From: Methylosinus sp. PW1 | GTDB taxonomy: Bacteria > Pseudomonadota > Alphaproteobacteria > Rhizobiales > Beijerinckiaceae | Direction: 5' to 3' | DNA: 64,000 nt | NCBI RefSeq assembly: GCF_000745215.1 | Contig: NZ_JQNK01000009.1 | Span: 1,178,001 to 1,242,000, forward strand | In this document: positions 23,550-36,018 of the stretch, piece after piece | Layout of the letters: each line of letters starts with the position of its first letter | Numbering within the stretch: the stretch's first letter is position 1 | The notes under the pieces: model-generated | What the model saw: the letters and a program-made list of their open reading frames with translations, nothing else | The model's database searches: none | What the model was told of the DNA's origin: nothing | Translations under genes and position numbers: made by a program

Positions 23550-25085
23550 TCAGAGCGGGATATTGTCGTGCTTCTTCCAGGGGTTTTCCAATTCCTTGTG
23601 GCGCAGCAGGGCGAGCGCGCGGGCGATGCGCTTGCGCGTCGCGCTCGGCATGATGACCTCGTCGATATAGCCGCGCTCGGCGGCGACGAAGGGCGACAGG
23701 AAGCGGTCCTCATATTCCTTGGTGCGCTGGGCGATCTTCTCGGCGTCGCCGATATCGGCGCGGAAAATGATCTCGACTGCGCCCTTGGCGCCCATGACGG
23801 CGATCTGCGCCGAAGGCCAGGCGTAGTTGACGTCGCCGCGCAAATGCTTGGAGGCCATGACGTCATAGGCGCCGCCGAAGGCTTTGCGGGTGATGAGCGT
23901 CACTTTCGGCACAGTGGCCTCGGCATAGGCGAAGAGCAGCTTGGCGCCATGCTTGATGAGGCCGCCATATTCCTGCGCCGTGCCGGGCAGGAAGCCGGGA
24001 ACGTCGACGAAGGTGACGATCGGAATATTGAAGCAGTCGCAGAAGCGCACGAATCGCGCCGCCTTCTTTGAGGCGTCGATGTCGAGCACGCCGGCCAGCA
24101 CCATGGGCTGATTGGCGACAAAGCCGACCGTGCGGCCCTCGATGCGGCCGAAGCCCACGACGATATTCTTGGCGTGCGTCTCCTGAATCTCGAAGAAATC
24201 GCCCTCATCGGCGATCTTCGTGATCAGCTCCTTGATATCATAGGGCTTGTTCGGATTATCGGGGACCAGAGTGTCGAGCGAGGCGTCCAGGCGCTCGGCC
24301 TCGTCGAAGCTCGGCCACTCCGGCGGCTCCTCCTTATTGGAGGAGGGCAGGAAATCGATGAGCCGACGCATCTGCAGCAGCGCCTCGACGTCATTGTCGA
24401 AGGCCTTGTCGGCGATGGAGCTCTTGGTTGTGTGCACCGAGGCGCCGCCAAGCTCTTCCGCCGTCACCGTCTCATTGGTGACGGTCTTCACGACGTCCGG
24501 GCCAGTGACGAACATATAGCTCGTGTCGCGCACCATGAAGATGAAGTCGGTCATGGCCGGCGAATAGACGTCGCCGCCGGCGCAGGGTCCCATGATGACG
24601 GAAATCTGCGGGATGACGCCCGAGGCCATCACATTGCGCTGGAACACTTCGCCATAGCCGCCGAGCGCCGCGACGCCCTCCTGAATGCGCGCGCCGCCGG
24701 CGTCGAACAGGCCGATGATGGGCGCCCTGTTCTTCAGCGCCATATCCTGCAGCTTGGTGATCTTCTGCGCATGGGTCTCGGAGAGCGAGCCGCCGAAGAC
24801 GGTGAAGTCCTTGGCGAAGACGAAGACGGCGCGGCCATTGACCGTGCCCCAGCCGGTGACGACGCCGTCGCCGGAGATTTTCTCGCCCTTGTCCATGCCG
24901 AAATCGGCGCAGCGGTGCTCGACGAACATGTCGAACTCCTCGAAGGAGCCGTGATCGAGCAGCAGCTCGATACGCTCGCGCGCCGTGAGCTTGCCGCGCG
25001 CATGCTGTGCGTCGATGCGCTTGACGCCGCCGCCGAGGCGCGCCGAGGCGCGCCGCTGCTCGAGACCTTCGATGATATGTTTCAT
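23550..25085 (-). CDS. pccB: acyl-CoA (propionyl-CoA) carboxylase, carboxyltransferase beta subunit
   Basis: The beta subunit moves CO2 from biotin to propionyl-CoA, giving methylmalonyl-CoA. The 511-residue protein has the usual N-terminal [19 protein letters not shown], the acyl-CoA/biotin oxyanion loops SGARIQEG-like [18 protein letters not shown] near 126 and [16 protein letters not shown] near 422, and the C-terminal [16 protein letters not shown]. In serine-cycle methylotrophs this step belongs to the ethylmalonyl-CoA/glyoxylate regeneration route, which is an inference here. The biotin-carboxylase subunit is not in the window. The start was placed at [12 protein letters not shown]. Confidence 0.95.
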   Translation of the reverse strand: MKHIIEGLEQRRASARLGGGVKRIDAQHARGKLTARERIELLLDHGSFEEFDMFVEHRCADFGMDKGEKISGDGVVTGWGTVNGRAVFVFAKDFTVFGGSLSETHAQKITKLQDMALKNRAPIIGLFDAGGARIQEGVAALGGYGEVFQRNVMASGVIPQISVIMGPCAGGDVYSPAMTDFIFMVRDTSYMFVTGPDVVKTVTNETVTAEELGGASVHTTKSSIADKAFDNDVEALLQMRRLIDFLPSSNKEEPPEWPSFDEAERLDASLDTLVPDNPNKPYDIKELITKIADEGDFFEIQETHAKNIVVGFGRIEGRTVGFVANQPMVLAGVLDIDASKKAARFVRFCDCFNIPIVTFVDVPGFLPGTAQEYGGLIKHGAKLLFAYAEATVPKVTLITRKAFGGAYDVMASKHLRGDVNYAWPSAQIAVMGAKGAVEIIFRADIGDAEKIAQRTKEYEDRFLSPFVAAERGYIDEVIMPSATRKRIARALALLRHKELENPWKKHDNIPL

Positions 25086-25146
25086 GGAACGACCGATCCT
25101 GCAGGTTGAATGGATGCGCCGAGGAATTCCCCGCTCGACGGCTCTT

Positions 25147-25803
25147 TTACAGCTTTGGCGAGCCGAGCCGCCAGCGGGCGATCTCGGCGGCGGAAAGGAG
25201 GTGAACGCGATCCGGCGAGGTGCGCTCGGCCAATGCGATGAGATCGCGGCTGACGCCCATGGAATCGCTGTAGCGGGTGAGCGTGCGGCGCATTCCGCCA
25301 TCGTCATAGTGGCGTTCGCGCAGCGTCTCGCCGCTCGTCGGATCGACGCCATCGACGTAATTGAACATGCGATGGACGCCGACTCGGCTCTGGCGCGGGA
25401 TCACCCGCTTGCGGCCGCCCATCAGCGCATAGACGCAGGCGGAATAGCAGCGGCCGGAAACCAGCGCGCCGCTCGTCGGCTCGACGCGCGCGACGATCAC
25501 CGCCATGCCGAGGCGGCGCAGCGCCTGGCCGAGCTGCATGGAAGCGAGCACGCGGCCGCCGGGCGAGTCGAGCAGCACAATGCTGCGCAGCTCGGTCTCG
25601 CGCCCCTGCTCGCGCAGAAAGCCGACAAAAGCGTCGGCCGTGTCCTCGACGATCTCGCCCTCCGCCACGATGACACGAGGGCAATGGTCGGCGCAGCGGG
25701 CGTTCGCCGTCGTCGCGAGATGGAACGACATCTCCTCGGCGCGGGCCGAAGGCGCCGCGAGCAATGCGGCCAAAGCGAGGAGAAGGACGAAATTTCGGCT
25801 CAT
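25147..25803 (-). CDS. secreted ClpP/crotonase-fold protein, putative periplasmic serine protease
   Basis: This 218-residue protein has a clear signal peptide ([22 protein letters not shown]) and then a ClpP-like core: [21 protein letters not shown] near residue 72 (the oxyanion SPGG loop), [14 protein letters not shown] near 113, with Ser in the position of the ClpP nucleophile, and SRVGVHRM near 137 with His in the position of the second catalytic residue. Similar small exported ClpP-like proteins are common and uncharacterised in Hyphomicrobiales. Proteolysis is an inference. Flanked by pccB and tRNA-Val with no clear partner. Confidence 0.8.
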   Translation of the reverse strand: MSRNFVLLLALAALLAAPSARAEEMSFHLATTANARCADHCPRVIVAEGEIVEDTADAFVGFLREQGRETELRSIVLLDSPGGRVLASMQLGQALRRLGMAVIVARVEPTSGALVSGRCYSACVYALMGGRKRVIPRQSRVGVHRMFNYVDGVDPTSGETLRERHYDDGGMRRTLTRYSDSMGVSRDLIALAERTSPDRVHLLSAAEIARWRLGSPKL

Positions 25804-25900
25804 GCTCTCGGCGCTGCGTCTCTCATCCCTTGCGGCCAAATCCCGCCCTCCCACGCGTCCCGGCGCGGCCGAATGACGGGACCTCTCCCGGGGCGCGGCG

Positions 25901-25976
25901 TGGTGGGCGGTGACGGACTCGAACCGCCGACCCTCTCGGTGTAAACGAGACGCTCTACCAACTGAGCTAACCGCCC
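25901..25976 (-). tRNA. tRNA-Val (anticodon TAC)
   Basis: On the minus strand GGGCGGT pairs with ACCGCCC as acceptor stem; the D arm has TTAGCTCAGTTGGTAGAGC, the anticodon stem CTCG/CGAG encloses TTTACAC with anticodon TAC, and the T arm has GGTTCGAGTCC. Discriminator A and CCA are encoded. It lies downstream of hupB in the same direction, a common alphaproteobacterial order. Confidence 0.98.
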
Positions 25977-26150
25977 GCGCGCCGACCGGGATCGACGCCG
26001 CATTGTTTACGGGAGGGCGCCCCCTCCGCGCAAGACGCGTCGCGCAGGCGTTTTGAAACGACAATGCCGCCGGCGACGTTCGCGCCCCGGCGGCGAGCCT
26101 GGAAATCGGTCGAAAGGGGAGATCGGCGCGACAGGCCAGCCTCGCTCGGC

Positions 26151-26435
26151 TCACTTGGTCTTGTTGAGCTCCGCTTTGAGCGTGGCGCCGGGCTTGAAGC
26201 GGGCGCTCGTGGAAGCAGGGATCTTGATCTCTTCGCCGGTCGCGGGATTACGGCCCTTGCCGGCCGCGCGCTTCTTGACCGAGAAGGTGCCGAAACCGAC
26301 GAGCCGCACCTCTTCGCCCTTCTTGAGGGCCAAGGTGATGCCGTCGATCACCGCGTCGATGGCGGCGGCGGCGGCGGCCTTCGAGGTTTCGGTCGCCTCG
26401 GCGACATGCTCGACCAGTTCCAATTTATTGACCAT
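26151..26435 (-). CDS. hupB: DNA-binding protein HU (beta type)
   Basis: HU bends DNA and organises the nucleoid. The 94-residue protein is full length, with the dimerisation helices (MVNKLELVEHVAEATETSK), LVGFGTFSVKKRAA near 45 and the DNA-intercalating arm GRNPATGEEIKIPAS containing the conserved Pro near 64. It lies 284 bases after lon on the same strand, in the conserved clpX-lon-hupB order. Confidence 0.98.
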   Translation of the reverse strand: MVNKLELVEHVAEATETSKAAAAAAIDAVIDGITLALKKGEEVRLVGFGTFSVKKRAAGKGRNPATGEEIKIPASTSARFKPGATLKAELNKTK

Positions 26436-26678
26436 GGTCTCATCCCTTCTGCTTCCGCCGGGAGCCGGTCGTCGACACGGGCTGAGCGCCGAAAATCGAG
26501 CGGCGTCGAATCGTTCGGACCCGGCACAGAGGAGTGATGTGCCGGAATGTCAGCAAAAGCAAGGGTTAGAACAACAGGCAGCGCCGGAATCCCTGGAATT
26601 CCGGGCGCCTATGGGCGAGATGATGGGAAAATCCCCGGCGAGCCGGGCTTCGAGCCGCCGAGCCCGAGGACGGCGGCC

Positions 26679-26715
26679 CCTCCCCCGCGGCAACGCCGCA
26701 GGCGGAGGGGCCGGA
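26679..26715 (-). terminator. hairpin after lon, possible terminator
   Basis: GGCCCCTCC pairs with GGAGGGGCC and GCGGC with GCCGC inside, giving a strong GC-rich hairpin a few bases after the lon stop. No T run follows on the minus strand, so it may separate lon from hupB through mRNA processing or Rho rather than intrinsic termination. Confidence 0.45.
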
Positions 26716-26719
26716 GTCT

Positions 26720-29146
<2,427 letters not shown>

Positions 29147-29434
29147 ATCTTTTTTCCTGTTCCGTTTCGCTCCCCGCCGAGGAGACGGGGCGAGGCGACG
29201 CTCTGACGCAAAGGGACGCTTCTGACGTTAAAGGGACGCTTGCAAGTTCCAGGCCCGACAATCCGGCGGAAATCCGCCTTTCGAGAGACCCGCTCACACG
29301 CGAACGGCGTCGAAGGCGATTACGCAACAAATGGGCCTAGCGGCAGAACGATTCAAGATACTGGAAAAACAGACGCATGTAGCAGAATGGGCGGGAGCTG
29401 CGAAAGAAGTCGCGCTCCCGCGCCTAAAAAAGCG

Positions 29435-30700
29435 TCAGGCGCTGGCGCCGCCGCTCTTTTCGTTACGCTCGGCGTAAATGTAGAGCGGACGCGCCTTGCC
29501 CTCGACGACCTCGGGTCCGATGACGACCTGCTCCACGCCCTCGAGGCCCGGCAGCTCGAACATGGTGTCGAGCAGAATGCCCTCCATGATGGAGCGCAAG
29601 CCGCGCGCGCCGGTGTGGCGCTCGATCGCCTTGCGGGCGACGGAAGAGAGCGCCTCGTCCTGGAAGGTGAGCTCGGTGCTCTCCATCTCGAACAGCCGCT
29701 GATACTGCTTGACCAGCGCATTCTTCGGCTCGGTGAGGATGCGCTTCAGCGCCTCCTCGTCGAGATCCTCGAGCGTGGCAATCACCGGCAGACGGCCGAC
29801 GAATTCCGGGATGAGACCGAACTTGAGCAGATCCTCCGGCTGCACATGGCGGAAGATGTCGCCCGTGCGGCGCTCGTCCGGCGCCTGCACATTGGCGCCG
29901 AAGCCGATGGAGGTGCCCCGACCGCGCGAGGAGATGATCTTCTCGAGGCCGGCGAAGGCGCCGCCGCAGATGAAGAGGATGTTGGTCGTGTCGACCTGCA
30001 GAAACTCCTGCTGCGGATGCTTGCGCCCGCCCTGCGGCGGCACGGAGGCGATGGTGCCTTCCATGATCTTCAGCAGCGCCTGCTGCACGCCCTCGCCCGA
30101 CACATCGCGCGTGATCGACGGATTGTCCGATTTGCGCGAGATCTTGTCGATCTCGTCGACATAGACGATGCCGCGCTGCGCGCGCTCGACATTGTAGTCG
30201 GAGGCCTGCAGCAGCTTGAGGATGATGTTCTCGACATCCTCGCCGACATAGCCCGCCTCGGTGAGCGTCGTGGCGTCGGCCATGGTGAAGGGAACGTCGA
30301 GGATGCGCGCCAGCGTCTGCGCGAGCATCGTCTTGCCGACGCCCGTCGGGCCGATGAGCAGAATGTTGGATTTCGCCAGCTCGACATCGCCATGCTTGGC
30401 GGCGTGATTGAGGCGCTTGTAGTGATTGTGCACGGCGACCGACAGCACGCGCTTGGCCTGCGCCTGGCCGATCACATAATCGTCGAGGACCTTGCAGATC
30501 TCACGCGGCGTCGGAATGCCGTCGCGCTGCTTGACGATGGACTTGTTCTCCTCACGGATGATGTCCATGCACAGCTCGACGCATTCGTCGCAGATGAAAA
30601 CCGTCGGACCGGCGATGAGCTTGCGCACCTCATGCTGGCTCTTGCCACAAAATGAGCAGTAGAGCGTGTTCTTCGAATCGCTGCTGCCGACCTTGCTCAT
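29435..30700 (-). CDS. clpX: ATP-dependent Clp protease ATP-binding subunit ClpX
   Basis: ClpX unfolds substrates and feeds them to ClpP. The 421-residue protein has the N-terminal zinc-binding domain with Cys15, Cys18, Cys37 and Cys40, Walker A GPTGVGKT near 120, Walker [11 protein letters not shown], the pore loop GYVGEDVE, and the IGFGANV loop (IGF) near 265 needed to dock on ClpP. I start at [11 protein letters not shown], preceded by CAGGAGACGAGAC; a longer frame upstream lacks a signal. The clpP gene that usually precedes it is not here: a phosphofructokinase gene lies upstream instead. Confidence 0.99.
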   Translation of the reverse strand: MSKVGSSDSKNTLYCSFCGKSQHEVRKLIAGPTVFICDECVELCMDIIREENKSIVKQRDGIPTPREICKVLDDYVIGQAQAKRVLSVAVHNHYKRLNHAAKHGDVELAKSNILLIGPTGVGKTMLAQTLARILDVPFTMADATTLTEAGYVGEDVENIILKLLQASDYNVERAQRGIVYVDEIDKISRKSDNPSITRDVSGEGVQQALLKIMEGTIASVPPQGGRKHPQQEFLQVDTTNILFICGGAFAGLEKIISSRGRGTSIGFGANVQAPDERRTGDIFRHVQPEDLLKFGLIPEFVGRLPVIATLEDLDEEALKRILTEPKNALVKQYQRLFEMESTELTFQDEALSSVARKAIERHTGARGLRSIMEGILLDTMFELPGLEGVEQVVIGPEVVEGKARPLYIYAERNEKSGGASA

Positions 30701-31014
30701 GTCTCGTCTCCTGACCGATCGGCCCGCTGTGGCGAATCGAACCAACCTCACTCGATATCAGCGAGGGCCTAACAAAAGGTGCAAGCAGGCTCGCCCCGCC
30801 GCTCTCCCCCGTCCCCAGCCTCTACCGCGGATGCCAGTCTATAAGTCCCGGCCCGCAATGCAACCACGACGCCCGCATATAAATCAAGCAAGAATCGCGC
30901 CTTGGGAAGAGGGCCTGCGCCTTTTCTCGGCGCCTCCCCCTTCTAAAGAGTAAATTCCCTGGAAATCAAGCTCTTGACCCAGGGCGTCGCCGAATGTGCG
31001 ACAGTCTCGAGACG
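30701..31014. other. spacer between PPi-PFK and clpX
   Basis: This 314-base stretch must contain the clpX promoter (minus strand) and the end of the phosphofructokinase mRNA. I see no gene in it. A TTGCAT and a TATAGA lie 14 bases apart on the minus strand near 30870-30840, closer than the normal 16-18, so no firm promoter can be called. Confidence 0.4.
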
Positions 31015-32235
31015 TTACGTTCTCAGTTTTTTGGCGACAGGATTCAAGCGGAGCCTGTACGCATCCGGCATTCCCGAGCCGAGCAGAGGACGCAGATAAA
31101 GCCGGAAGGCGTCAGTGACATCCGTGCCATCCGCTGTCAGAAACTCGGCCGGCATCACCTTGGTCTTGCCGGCGACCTCCACGAGCGGCGTGAGCCGATA
31201 ATCCACAGAGTAGAATCCCGTGCGGTGAATCGTCACGGAGCCGTCGCGATCGCCCCATAGCGCGAACTGCACCGCCTTCTCGCCGACCTCGCGCGCCTCG
31301 CGCTGATCCACATCGGAGACGCAGCCGACGAAGCTGCGTTGCACATAGCCGAAAGTATCGGCGCGCACGCGCTTCAAGCCGAGCTTCGTCTTGACGAGCT
31401 CCGTCAGCATATCGGCGAGAGCGCCGCCGCCCAAATGCACATTGCCATGCGCGTCCTTCTCCACCTGCTCGGCGAGCTTGACGGCGATCGGCGTATGGTT
31501 CTCGTCGGAGATTCCCTCGGACACGGCGACGACGCAGCGCCCATATTTGTCCATCGTCGCTTTGACGTCGGCGAGAAAACGCTCGGTGTCGAAGGCGCGC
31601 TCGGGCACATAGATGAGATGCGGCCCGTCGTCCGGGAATTTCTTGCCGAGCGCGGAGGCGGCGGTCAGAAAGCCGGCATGGCGGCCCATGACCACGGCGA
31701 TATAGACGCCGGGCAGCGCCCAATTGTCGAGATTGGCGCCGGCGAAAGCCTGCGCGACCCAACGCGCCGCCGAAGGAAAGCCCGGCGTGTGATCGTTGAT
31801 CATCAGATCATTGTCGATCGTCTTCGGAATATGGACGACGCGCAGCGGATAATCGGCCTTGATCGCCTCCTCGGACACGATGCGCACCGTGTCGGAGCTG
31901 TCGTTTCCGCCTATATAGAAGAAGCAGCCGATCTCATGCGCGCGCAGCACCTCGAAGATCTCGTGGCAATATTTGAGATCGGGCTTGTCGCGCGTCGAGC
32001 CCAGCGCCGAGGAGGGCGTGCAGGCGACCATCTCGAGATTATGCGTCGTCTCCTGCGTCAGATCGACGAAATCCTCATTCACGATTCCACGCACGCCGTG
32101 ATAGGCGCCATAGACGCGATCCACCGCGCGGAACTTGCGCGACTCCAGCACGGCGCCGACGAGAGACTGATTGATGACGGCGGTCGGTCCGCCGCCTTGC
32201 GCGATGAGGACCTTGGAGAAATCGATCTTCGACAC
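31015..32235 (-). CDS. pfp: pyrophosphate-dependent 6-phosphofructokinase
   Basis: This enzyme phosphorylates fructose 6-phosphate reversibly using pyrophosphate. The 406-residue length, GGGPTAVINQS near residue 14, YIGGNDSSDT with Asp112 in the position that excludes ATP, PKTIDNDL with Lys138 and VMGRHAGFLT near 183 mark the PPi-type group rather than ATP-PFK (about 320 residues, GGDGS). Reversible PPi-PFKs replace ATP-PFK in methanotrophs such as Methylosinus, where they can also act on sugar bisphosphates of the Calvin or RuMP routes. The start is GTG with GGAG 7 bases before it. It is not in an operon with other sugar genes. Confidence 0.92.
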   Translation of the reverse strand: MSKIDFSKVLIAQGGGPTAVINQSLVGAVLESRKFRAVDRVYGAYHGVRGIVNEDFVDLTQETTHNLEMVACTPSSALGSTRDKPDLKYCHEIFEVLRAHEIGCFFYIGGNDSSDTVRIVSEEAIKADYPLRVVHIPKTIDNDLMINDHTPGFPSAARWVAQAFAGANLDNWALPGVYIAVVMGRHAGFLTAASALGKKFPDDGPHLIYVPERAFDTERFLADVKATMDKYGRCVVAVSEGISDENHTPIAVKLAEQVEKDAHGNVHLGGGALADMLTELVKTKLGLKRVRADTFGYVQRSFVGCVSDVDQREAREVGEKAVQFALWGDRDGSVTIHRTGFYSVDYRLTPLVEVAGKTKVMPAEFLTADGTDVTDAFRLYLRPLLGSGMPDAYRLRLNPVAKKLRT

Positions 32236-32330
32236 GAGGAATGCTCCGAGAGAGTAGCCAGTCGTGAGTGACGAGCAGCGGCGAGCGAGCGTGAGTTACG
32301 CCGCTCGCCACACGCTGCTCATTGCGTTTC

Positions 32331-35153
32331 TCACACCAATGCGCCGTGGCAGTGCTTGAACTTCTTGCCCGAGCCGCAGGGGCAGGCCTCGTTGCGGCCG
32401 ACCTTGCCCCATGTCGCAGGATTGGCGGGATCGCGCGCGGCCTCGGCCTCTGCTGCGCCGGCGCTCGTCGCCTGCGACGAAAAATCGGCGGCGGCGAGGC
32501 GGGCGTTGAGCTCGGCGAGCGCGCTCTCTCCGCCGCCGGCGGCGTTCGGATCGGGATGCACATATTCCATGGGCGGCAATTCGGCCGGCGCCGGCGGCGC
32601 CTCGAAAGAGACCTCGACGCGCATCAGCTGCGAGACGACGGTCTCGTCCCAATGCGTCATCAGGCTGCGGAACAGCTCGAGCGCCTCGGACTTGTATTCG
32701 TTGAGCGGATCGCGCTGCGCCAGGCCGCGCCAGCCGATCACCTGACGAAGATGGTCGAGCACGACGAGATGGTCGCGCCACAGATGATCGAGCGCCTGCA
32801 GCACCACCTGCTTCTCGATCATGCGCGAGAGCTGCTCGGTGTTGCGCTCGACGCGCTCGGCGTAGGACTGGTTCGCCGCGGCGAGCAGGCGCTCCTTGAT
32901 CTCCTCGTCGGCGATGCCTTCTTCCTTCGCCCAATCCTCGATCGGCAGATCGAGATTGAGCTGCGCGCGCGCCGCCTCGGAGAGGCCTTCGACGTCCCAG
33001 GCCTCGGCATAGGCGTCATGCGGAATATGCTTGGCGACGAGCTCGACGACCACGTCCTCGCGCATCTCGTTCACCGTCTCCTCGACGCTCTCCTCCGCCA
33101 TGATCTCGCGCCGGCGCTCGAAGATCACCTTGCGCTGGTCGTTCATGACATTGTCGAATTTGAGGATGTTCTTGCGAATGTCGAAGTTGCGCGCCTCGAC
33201 CTTGTGCTGCGCCTTCTCCAACGCCTTGTTGATCCAGGGATGGACGATCGCCTCGCCGTCCTGCAGGCCGAGCTTCACCAGCATCGACTCCATGCGCTCG
33301 GAGCCGAAGATGCGCATGAGATCGTCCTGCAGCGACAGGAAGAATTTCGAGCGGCCGGGATCGCCCTGACGGCCCGAGCGGCCGCGCAGCTGATTGTCGA
33401 TGCGGCGGCTCTCGTGACGCTCCGTGCCGATGATGTAGAGGCCGCCGGCGACCAGCGCCTTCTCCTTGAATTCGGCGATCTCGGCGCGAATCTCGGCCTC
33501 CTTCGCCTCGCGGGCGACGCCCTCGAGCCCGGCGCATTCCTGCGAGACGCGCATCTCTATATTGCCGCCGAGCTGAATGTCGGTGCCGCGGCCGGCCATA
33601 TTGGTGGCGATGGTGATCGCGCCCGGCACGCCGGCCTCGGCGACGATATAGGCCTCCTGCTCGTGGAAGCGCGCGTTGAGCACGGCGAACTGCCGCGATG
33701 GCTGGCCGCTGCGCGCCGCCTCATAGAGCTTGGCGAGCGCCTTCGCCGGCTCGGAGAAGTCGATCTGCTTATAGCCCTTGGAGAGCAGGAATTCGGCGAG
33801 TTGCTCGGATTTCTCGATCGACGTCGTGCCGACGAGCAGCGGCTGCATCTTGGCGTTCGCCGCCTCGATCTCGCTCGCGATGGCGTCGAGCTTCTCGCGG
33901 CCGGTGCGATAGACCTCGTCGTCCTCGTCGATGCGCTGCACCGGGCGATTGGTCGGGATTTCGATCACGTCGAGCTTGTAGATCTCGGCGAACTCGTCGG
34001 CTTCCGTCGAGGCCGTGCCGGTCATGCCGGCGAGCTTCTCATAGAGGCGGAAGTAATTCTGGAAGGTGATGGAGGCGAGGGTGACGTTCTCGGGCTGGAC
34101 CGTCTGGCGCTCCTTGGCCTCGAGCGCCTGATGCAGCCCTTCCGAATAGCGCCGGCCCGGCATCATGCGGCCGGTGAACTCGTCGATGATGACGACCTCG
34201 CCCTTGCGGACGATGTAATCCTTGTCGCGCTGAAACAGCTTGTGCGCGCGCAAGCCTTGATTGACATGGTGAACGAGCGTGACGTTCTGCGCCTCGTAGA
34301 GCGCGCCGTCGGCGAGCACGCCGGCCTCGGCCAGCAGCTCCTCCATATGCTCATTGCCGGCCTCCGTCAGATTGACGGTGCGCTGCTTCTCGTCCAGCTC
34401 GTAATCTTCCTTGTCGAGCTTGGGGATCAGCCTGTCTATGGCGTTGTAGAGATCGGATTTGTCGTCCGAATGGCCAGAGATGATGAGCGGCGTGCGCGCC
34501 TCGTCGATGAGGATCGAATCCACCTCGTCGACGATGGCGTAGACATGCGGGCGCTGCACCATTTGCGCCAGCTCATACTTCATATTGTCGCGCAGATAAT
34601 CGAAGCCGAACTCGTTATTGGTGCCATAGGTGATGTCGCTGGCGTAGGCTTCGGCGCGATCCTCGTCGGAAATATCATGGACGATGACGCCGACGCTGAG
34701 GCCGAGGAAGCGATAGACCCGGCCCATCCATTCGGCGTCGCGGCGGGCGAGATAGTCGTTGACGGTGACGACATGGACGCCGCGGCCGGGCAGCGCGTTG
34801 AGATAGACCGCGAGCGTCGCCACCAGCGTCTTGCCCTCGCCGGTGCGCATCTCGGCGATGGCGCCCTCGTGCAGGACCATGCCGCCGATCAGCTGGACGT
34901 CGAAATGCCTCTGGCCGAGCACGCGCTTGGCTGCCTCGCGGACGGTCGCGAAGGCGGGAACCAGCAGATCGTCGAGGCGCTTGCCATTGGCCAGCTGCTC
35001 CCGGAACTCCTCGGTGCGCGCCCGCAGCGCCTCGTCCGACAAAGCTGCGAGCTCGGGCTCCAAAGCGTTGATCGCCTTGACCTTCGGCTGATAGGTCTTG
35101 AGCCGGCGGTCGTTGGCCGAGCCGAAAATCTTCTTGGCGAGAGCGCCGAGCAT
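32331..35153 (-). CDS. secA: preprotein translocase ATPase SecA
   Basis: SecA drives unfolded preproteins through SecYEG. The 940-residue protein has the N-terminal [19 protein letters not shown], Walker [14 protein letters not shown] near 103, the [19 protein letters not shown] motor segment near 210, [10 protein letters not shown] near 535 and the C-terminal zinc/SecB-binding motif [14 protein letters not shown] start at the ATG; a TTG two codons earlier is in frame but less likely, since GAAAGG lies at good distance for the ATG. The order next to PPi-PFK (95 bases downstream) is not a known functional link. Confidence 0.99.
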   Translation of the reverse strand: MLGALAKKIFGSANDRRLKTYQPKVKAINALEPELAALSDEALRARTEEFREQLANGKRLDDLLVPAFATVREAAKRVLGQRHFDVQLIGGMVLHEGAIAEMRTGEGKTLVATLAVYLNALPGRGVHVVTVNDYLARRDAEWMGRVYRFLGLSVGVIVHDISDEDRAEAYASDITYGTNNEFGFDYLRDNMKYELAQMVQRPHVYAIVDEVDSILIDEARTPLIISGHSDDKSDLYNAIDRLIPKLDKEDYELDEKQRTVNLTEAGNEHMEELLAEAGVLADGALYEAQNVTLVHHVNQGLRAHKLFQRDKDYIVRKGEVVIIDEFTGRMMPGRRYSEGLHQALEAKERQTVQPENVTLASITFQNYFRLYEKLAGMTGTASTEADEFAEIYKLDVIEIPTNRPVQRIDEDDEVYRTGREKLDAIASEIEAANAKMQPLLVGTTSIEKSEQLAEFLLSKGYKQIDFSEPAKALAKLYEAARSGQPSRQFAVLNARFHEQEAYIVAEAGVPGAITIATNMAGRGTDIQLGGNIEMRVSQECAGLEGVAREAKEAEIRAEIAEFKEKALVAGGLYIIGTERHESRRIDNQLRGRSGRQGDPGRSKFFLSLQDDLMRIFGSERMESMLVKLGLQDGEAIVHPWINKALEKAQHKVEARNFDIRKNILKFDNVMNDQRKVIFERRREIMAEESVEETVNEMREDVVVELVAKHIPHDAYAEAWDVEGLSEAARAQLNLDLPIEDWAKEEGIADEEIKERLLAAANQSYAERVERNTEQLSRMIEKQVVLQALDHLWRDHLVVLDHLRQVIGWRGLAQRDPLNEYKSEALELFRSLMTHWDETVVSQLMRVEVSFEAPPAPAELPPMEYVHPDPNAAGGGESALAELNARLAAADFSSQATSAGAAEAEAARDPANPATWGKVGRNEACPCGSGKKFKHCHGALV

Positions 35154-35369
35154 GCGCAAACCTTTCTAGATGAACCTCCGGCGATGAGCCGGCGGAGGCC
35201 GCCTTTTCGCACATGTTCCTTTCGATTTGCCAATTTCTTTTCGAAAGGTCGGCGGGCGCTGCCGCGCGCTCGCGCTCACGGCTGCGGCGCGACGACGGCC
35301 GAGAGATAAGAGGCGGCCGAACCCTTGTCAATGTAAGGGGAAGGCAGTCCTCCACGGCGCCGGATTCGC

Positions 35370-35399
35370 TTGATAACAGTTATTGGAGCATGACATAAC
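35370..35399 (+). promoter_or_regulatory. candidate promoter/operator of the parDE-type pair
   Basis: TTGATA at 35370-35375 and CATAAC at 35394-35399 are 18 bases apart and fit a sigma-70 promoter. The perfect palindrome ATAACAGTTAT (35373-35383) overlaps the -35 element and spacer, the typical place for binding of an antitoxin or antitoxin-toxin complex. Confidence 0.45.
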
Positions 35400-35435
35400 T
35401 CCTATCATCGACTTGCGATATCGAAGGGTGATGTC

Positions 35436-35696
35436 ATGGCCATCAGCGCTGACTTGGGAAGCCAGCTGGAGACGTTCGTCGCCGAGCTGGTGGCGTCCGG
35501 CCGCTACAATTCGAAGAGCGAGGTTCTGCGGGAAGGGGTGCGGCTCATCCAGGAACGCGAAGCCCGCCTCGCCGCGCTGGACCTCGCGATCGCCCGCGGC
35601 GTCGCCGATGCGGAGGCTGGGCGCGTCGAGCCCGCGAGCGCCGTCTTCGACCGGCTGGAGGCCAAGTTCAAGGCCATGGCCGAGCGTCGCCGCTGA
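35436..35696 (+). CDS. parD: ParD-family antitoxin
   Basis: This 86-residue protein has a short N-terminal ribbon-helix-helix-like region (ISADLGSQLETFVAELVASGRYNSKSEVLREGVRL) followed by an extended C-terminus that would wrap the toxin. The GRYxSxSEVxREGxRL pattern is diagnostic of ParD/CC2985 antitoxins. It lies 6 bases ahead of the ParE-like toxin gene. It likely represses the promoter region upstream, where a palindrome is seen. Genes on each side are unrelated. Confidence 0.93.
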   Translation: MAISADLGSQLETFVAELVASGRYNSKSEVLREGVRLIQEREARLAALDLAIARGVADAEAGRVEPASAVFDRLEAKFKAMAERRR

Positions 35697-35702
35697 CGGC
35701 TG

Positions 35703-36002
35703 ATGATCGTCGTCATTACCACACGGGCAGAGGCCGACCTCGAGCGGATCGGCGAGCGCATTGCCGAGGAGAGCCCGCAGAGGGCTGTCTCATTCGTGCG
35801 GGAGCTGCGGGAAATATGTGAGGGCCTCGGCGAAATGCCGAAGCGATTTCCCCTCGCGCCGCGCTTCGAGCGCGCCGGAATCCGCCGCAGAGTTCATGGC
35901 AACTATCTGATCTTCTACCGGATCGGACGCGAGACCGTCGAAGTGGTCCATGTGCTGCACGGCGCGATGGATTACGAGCCGCTTTTGTTTCCCGAAGGGT
36001 GA
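35703..36002 (+). CDS. parE: ParE/RelE-family toxin
   Basis: This 99-residue basic protein has the ParE fold signature: TTRAEADLERIGERIAEESPQRA with the LxxIxxYI-like helix, ICEGLGEMPKRFPLAP near residue 40, then RRRVHGNYLIFYRIGRETVEVVHVLHGAMDY. In ParDE systems the toxin inhibits DNA gyrase; RelE relatives cleave mRNA, but the RelE catalytic residues are not clear here. Cotranscribed with the ParD gene. Confidence 0.93.
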   Translation: MIVVITTRAEADLERIGERIAEESPQRAVSFVRELREICEGLGEMPKRFPLAPRFERAGIRRRVHGNYLIFYRIGRETVEVVHVLHGAMDYEPLLFPEG

Positions 36003-36018
36003 AGGGATAGCGGACCCC

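Noticed and set aside
32322..35309. Near 1000-codon + strand frame opposite secA
   Set aside because: SecA is unmistakable on the minus strand; the antisense product has no recognisable domains.
35373..36002. Toxin-antitoxin pair as part of a defence island
   Set aside because: Neighbours are secA and a secreted deacetylase-like gene; no other defence genes are nearby.
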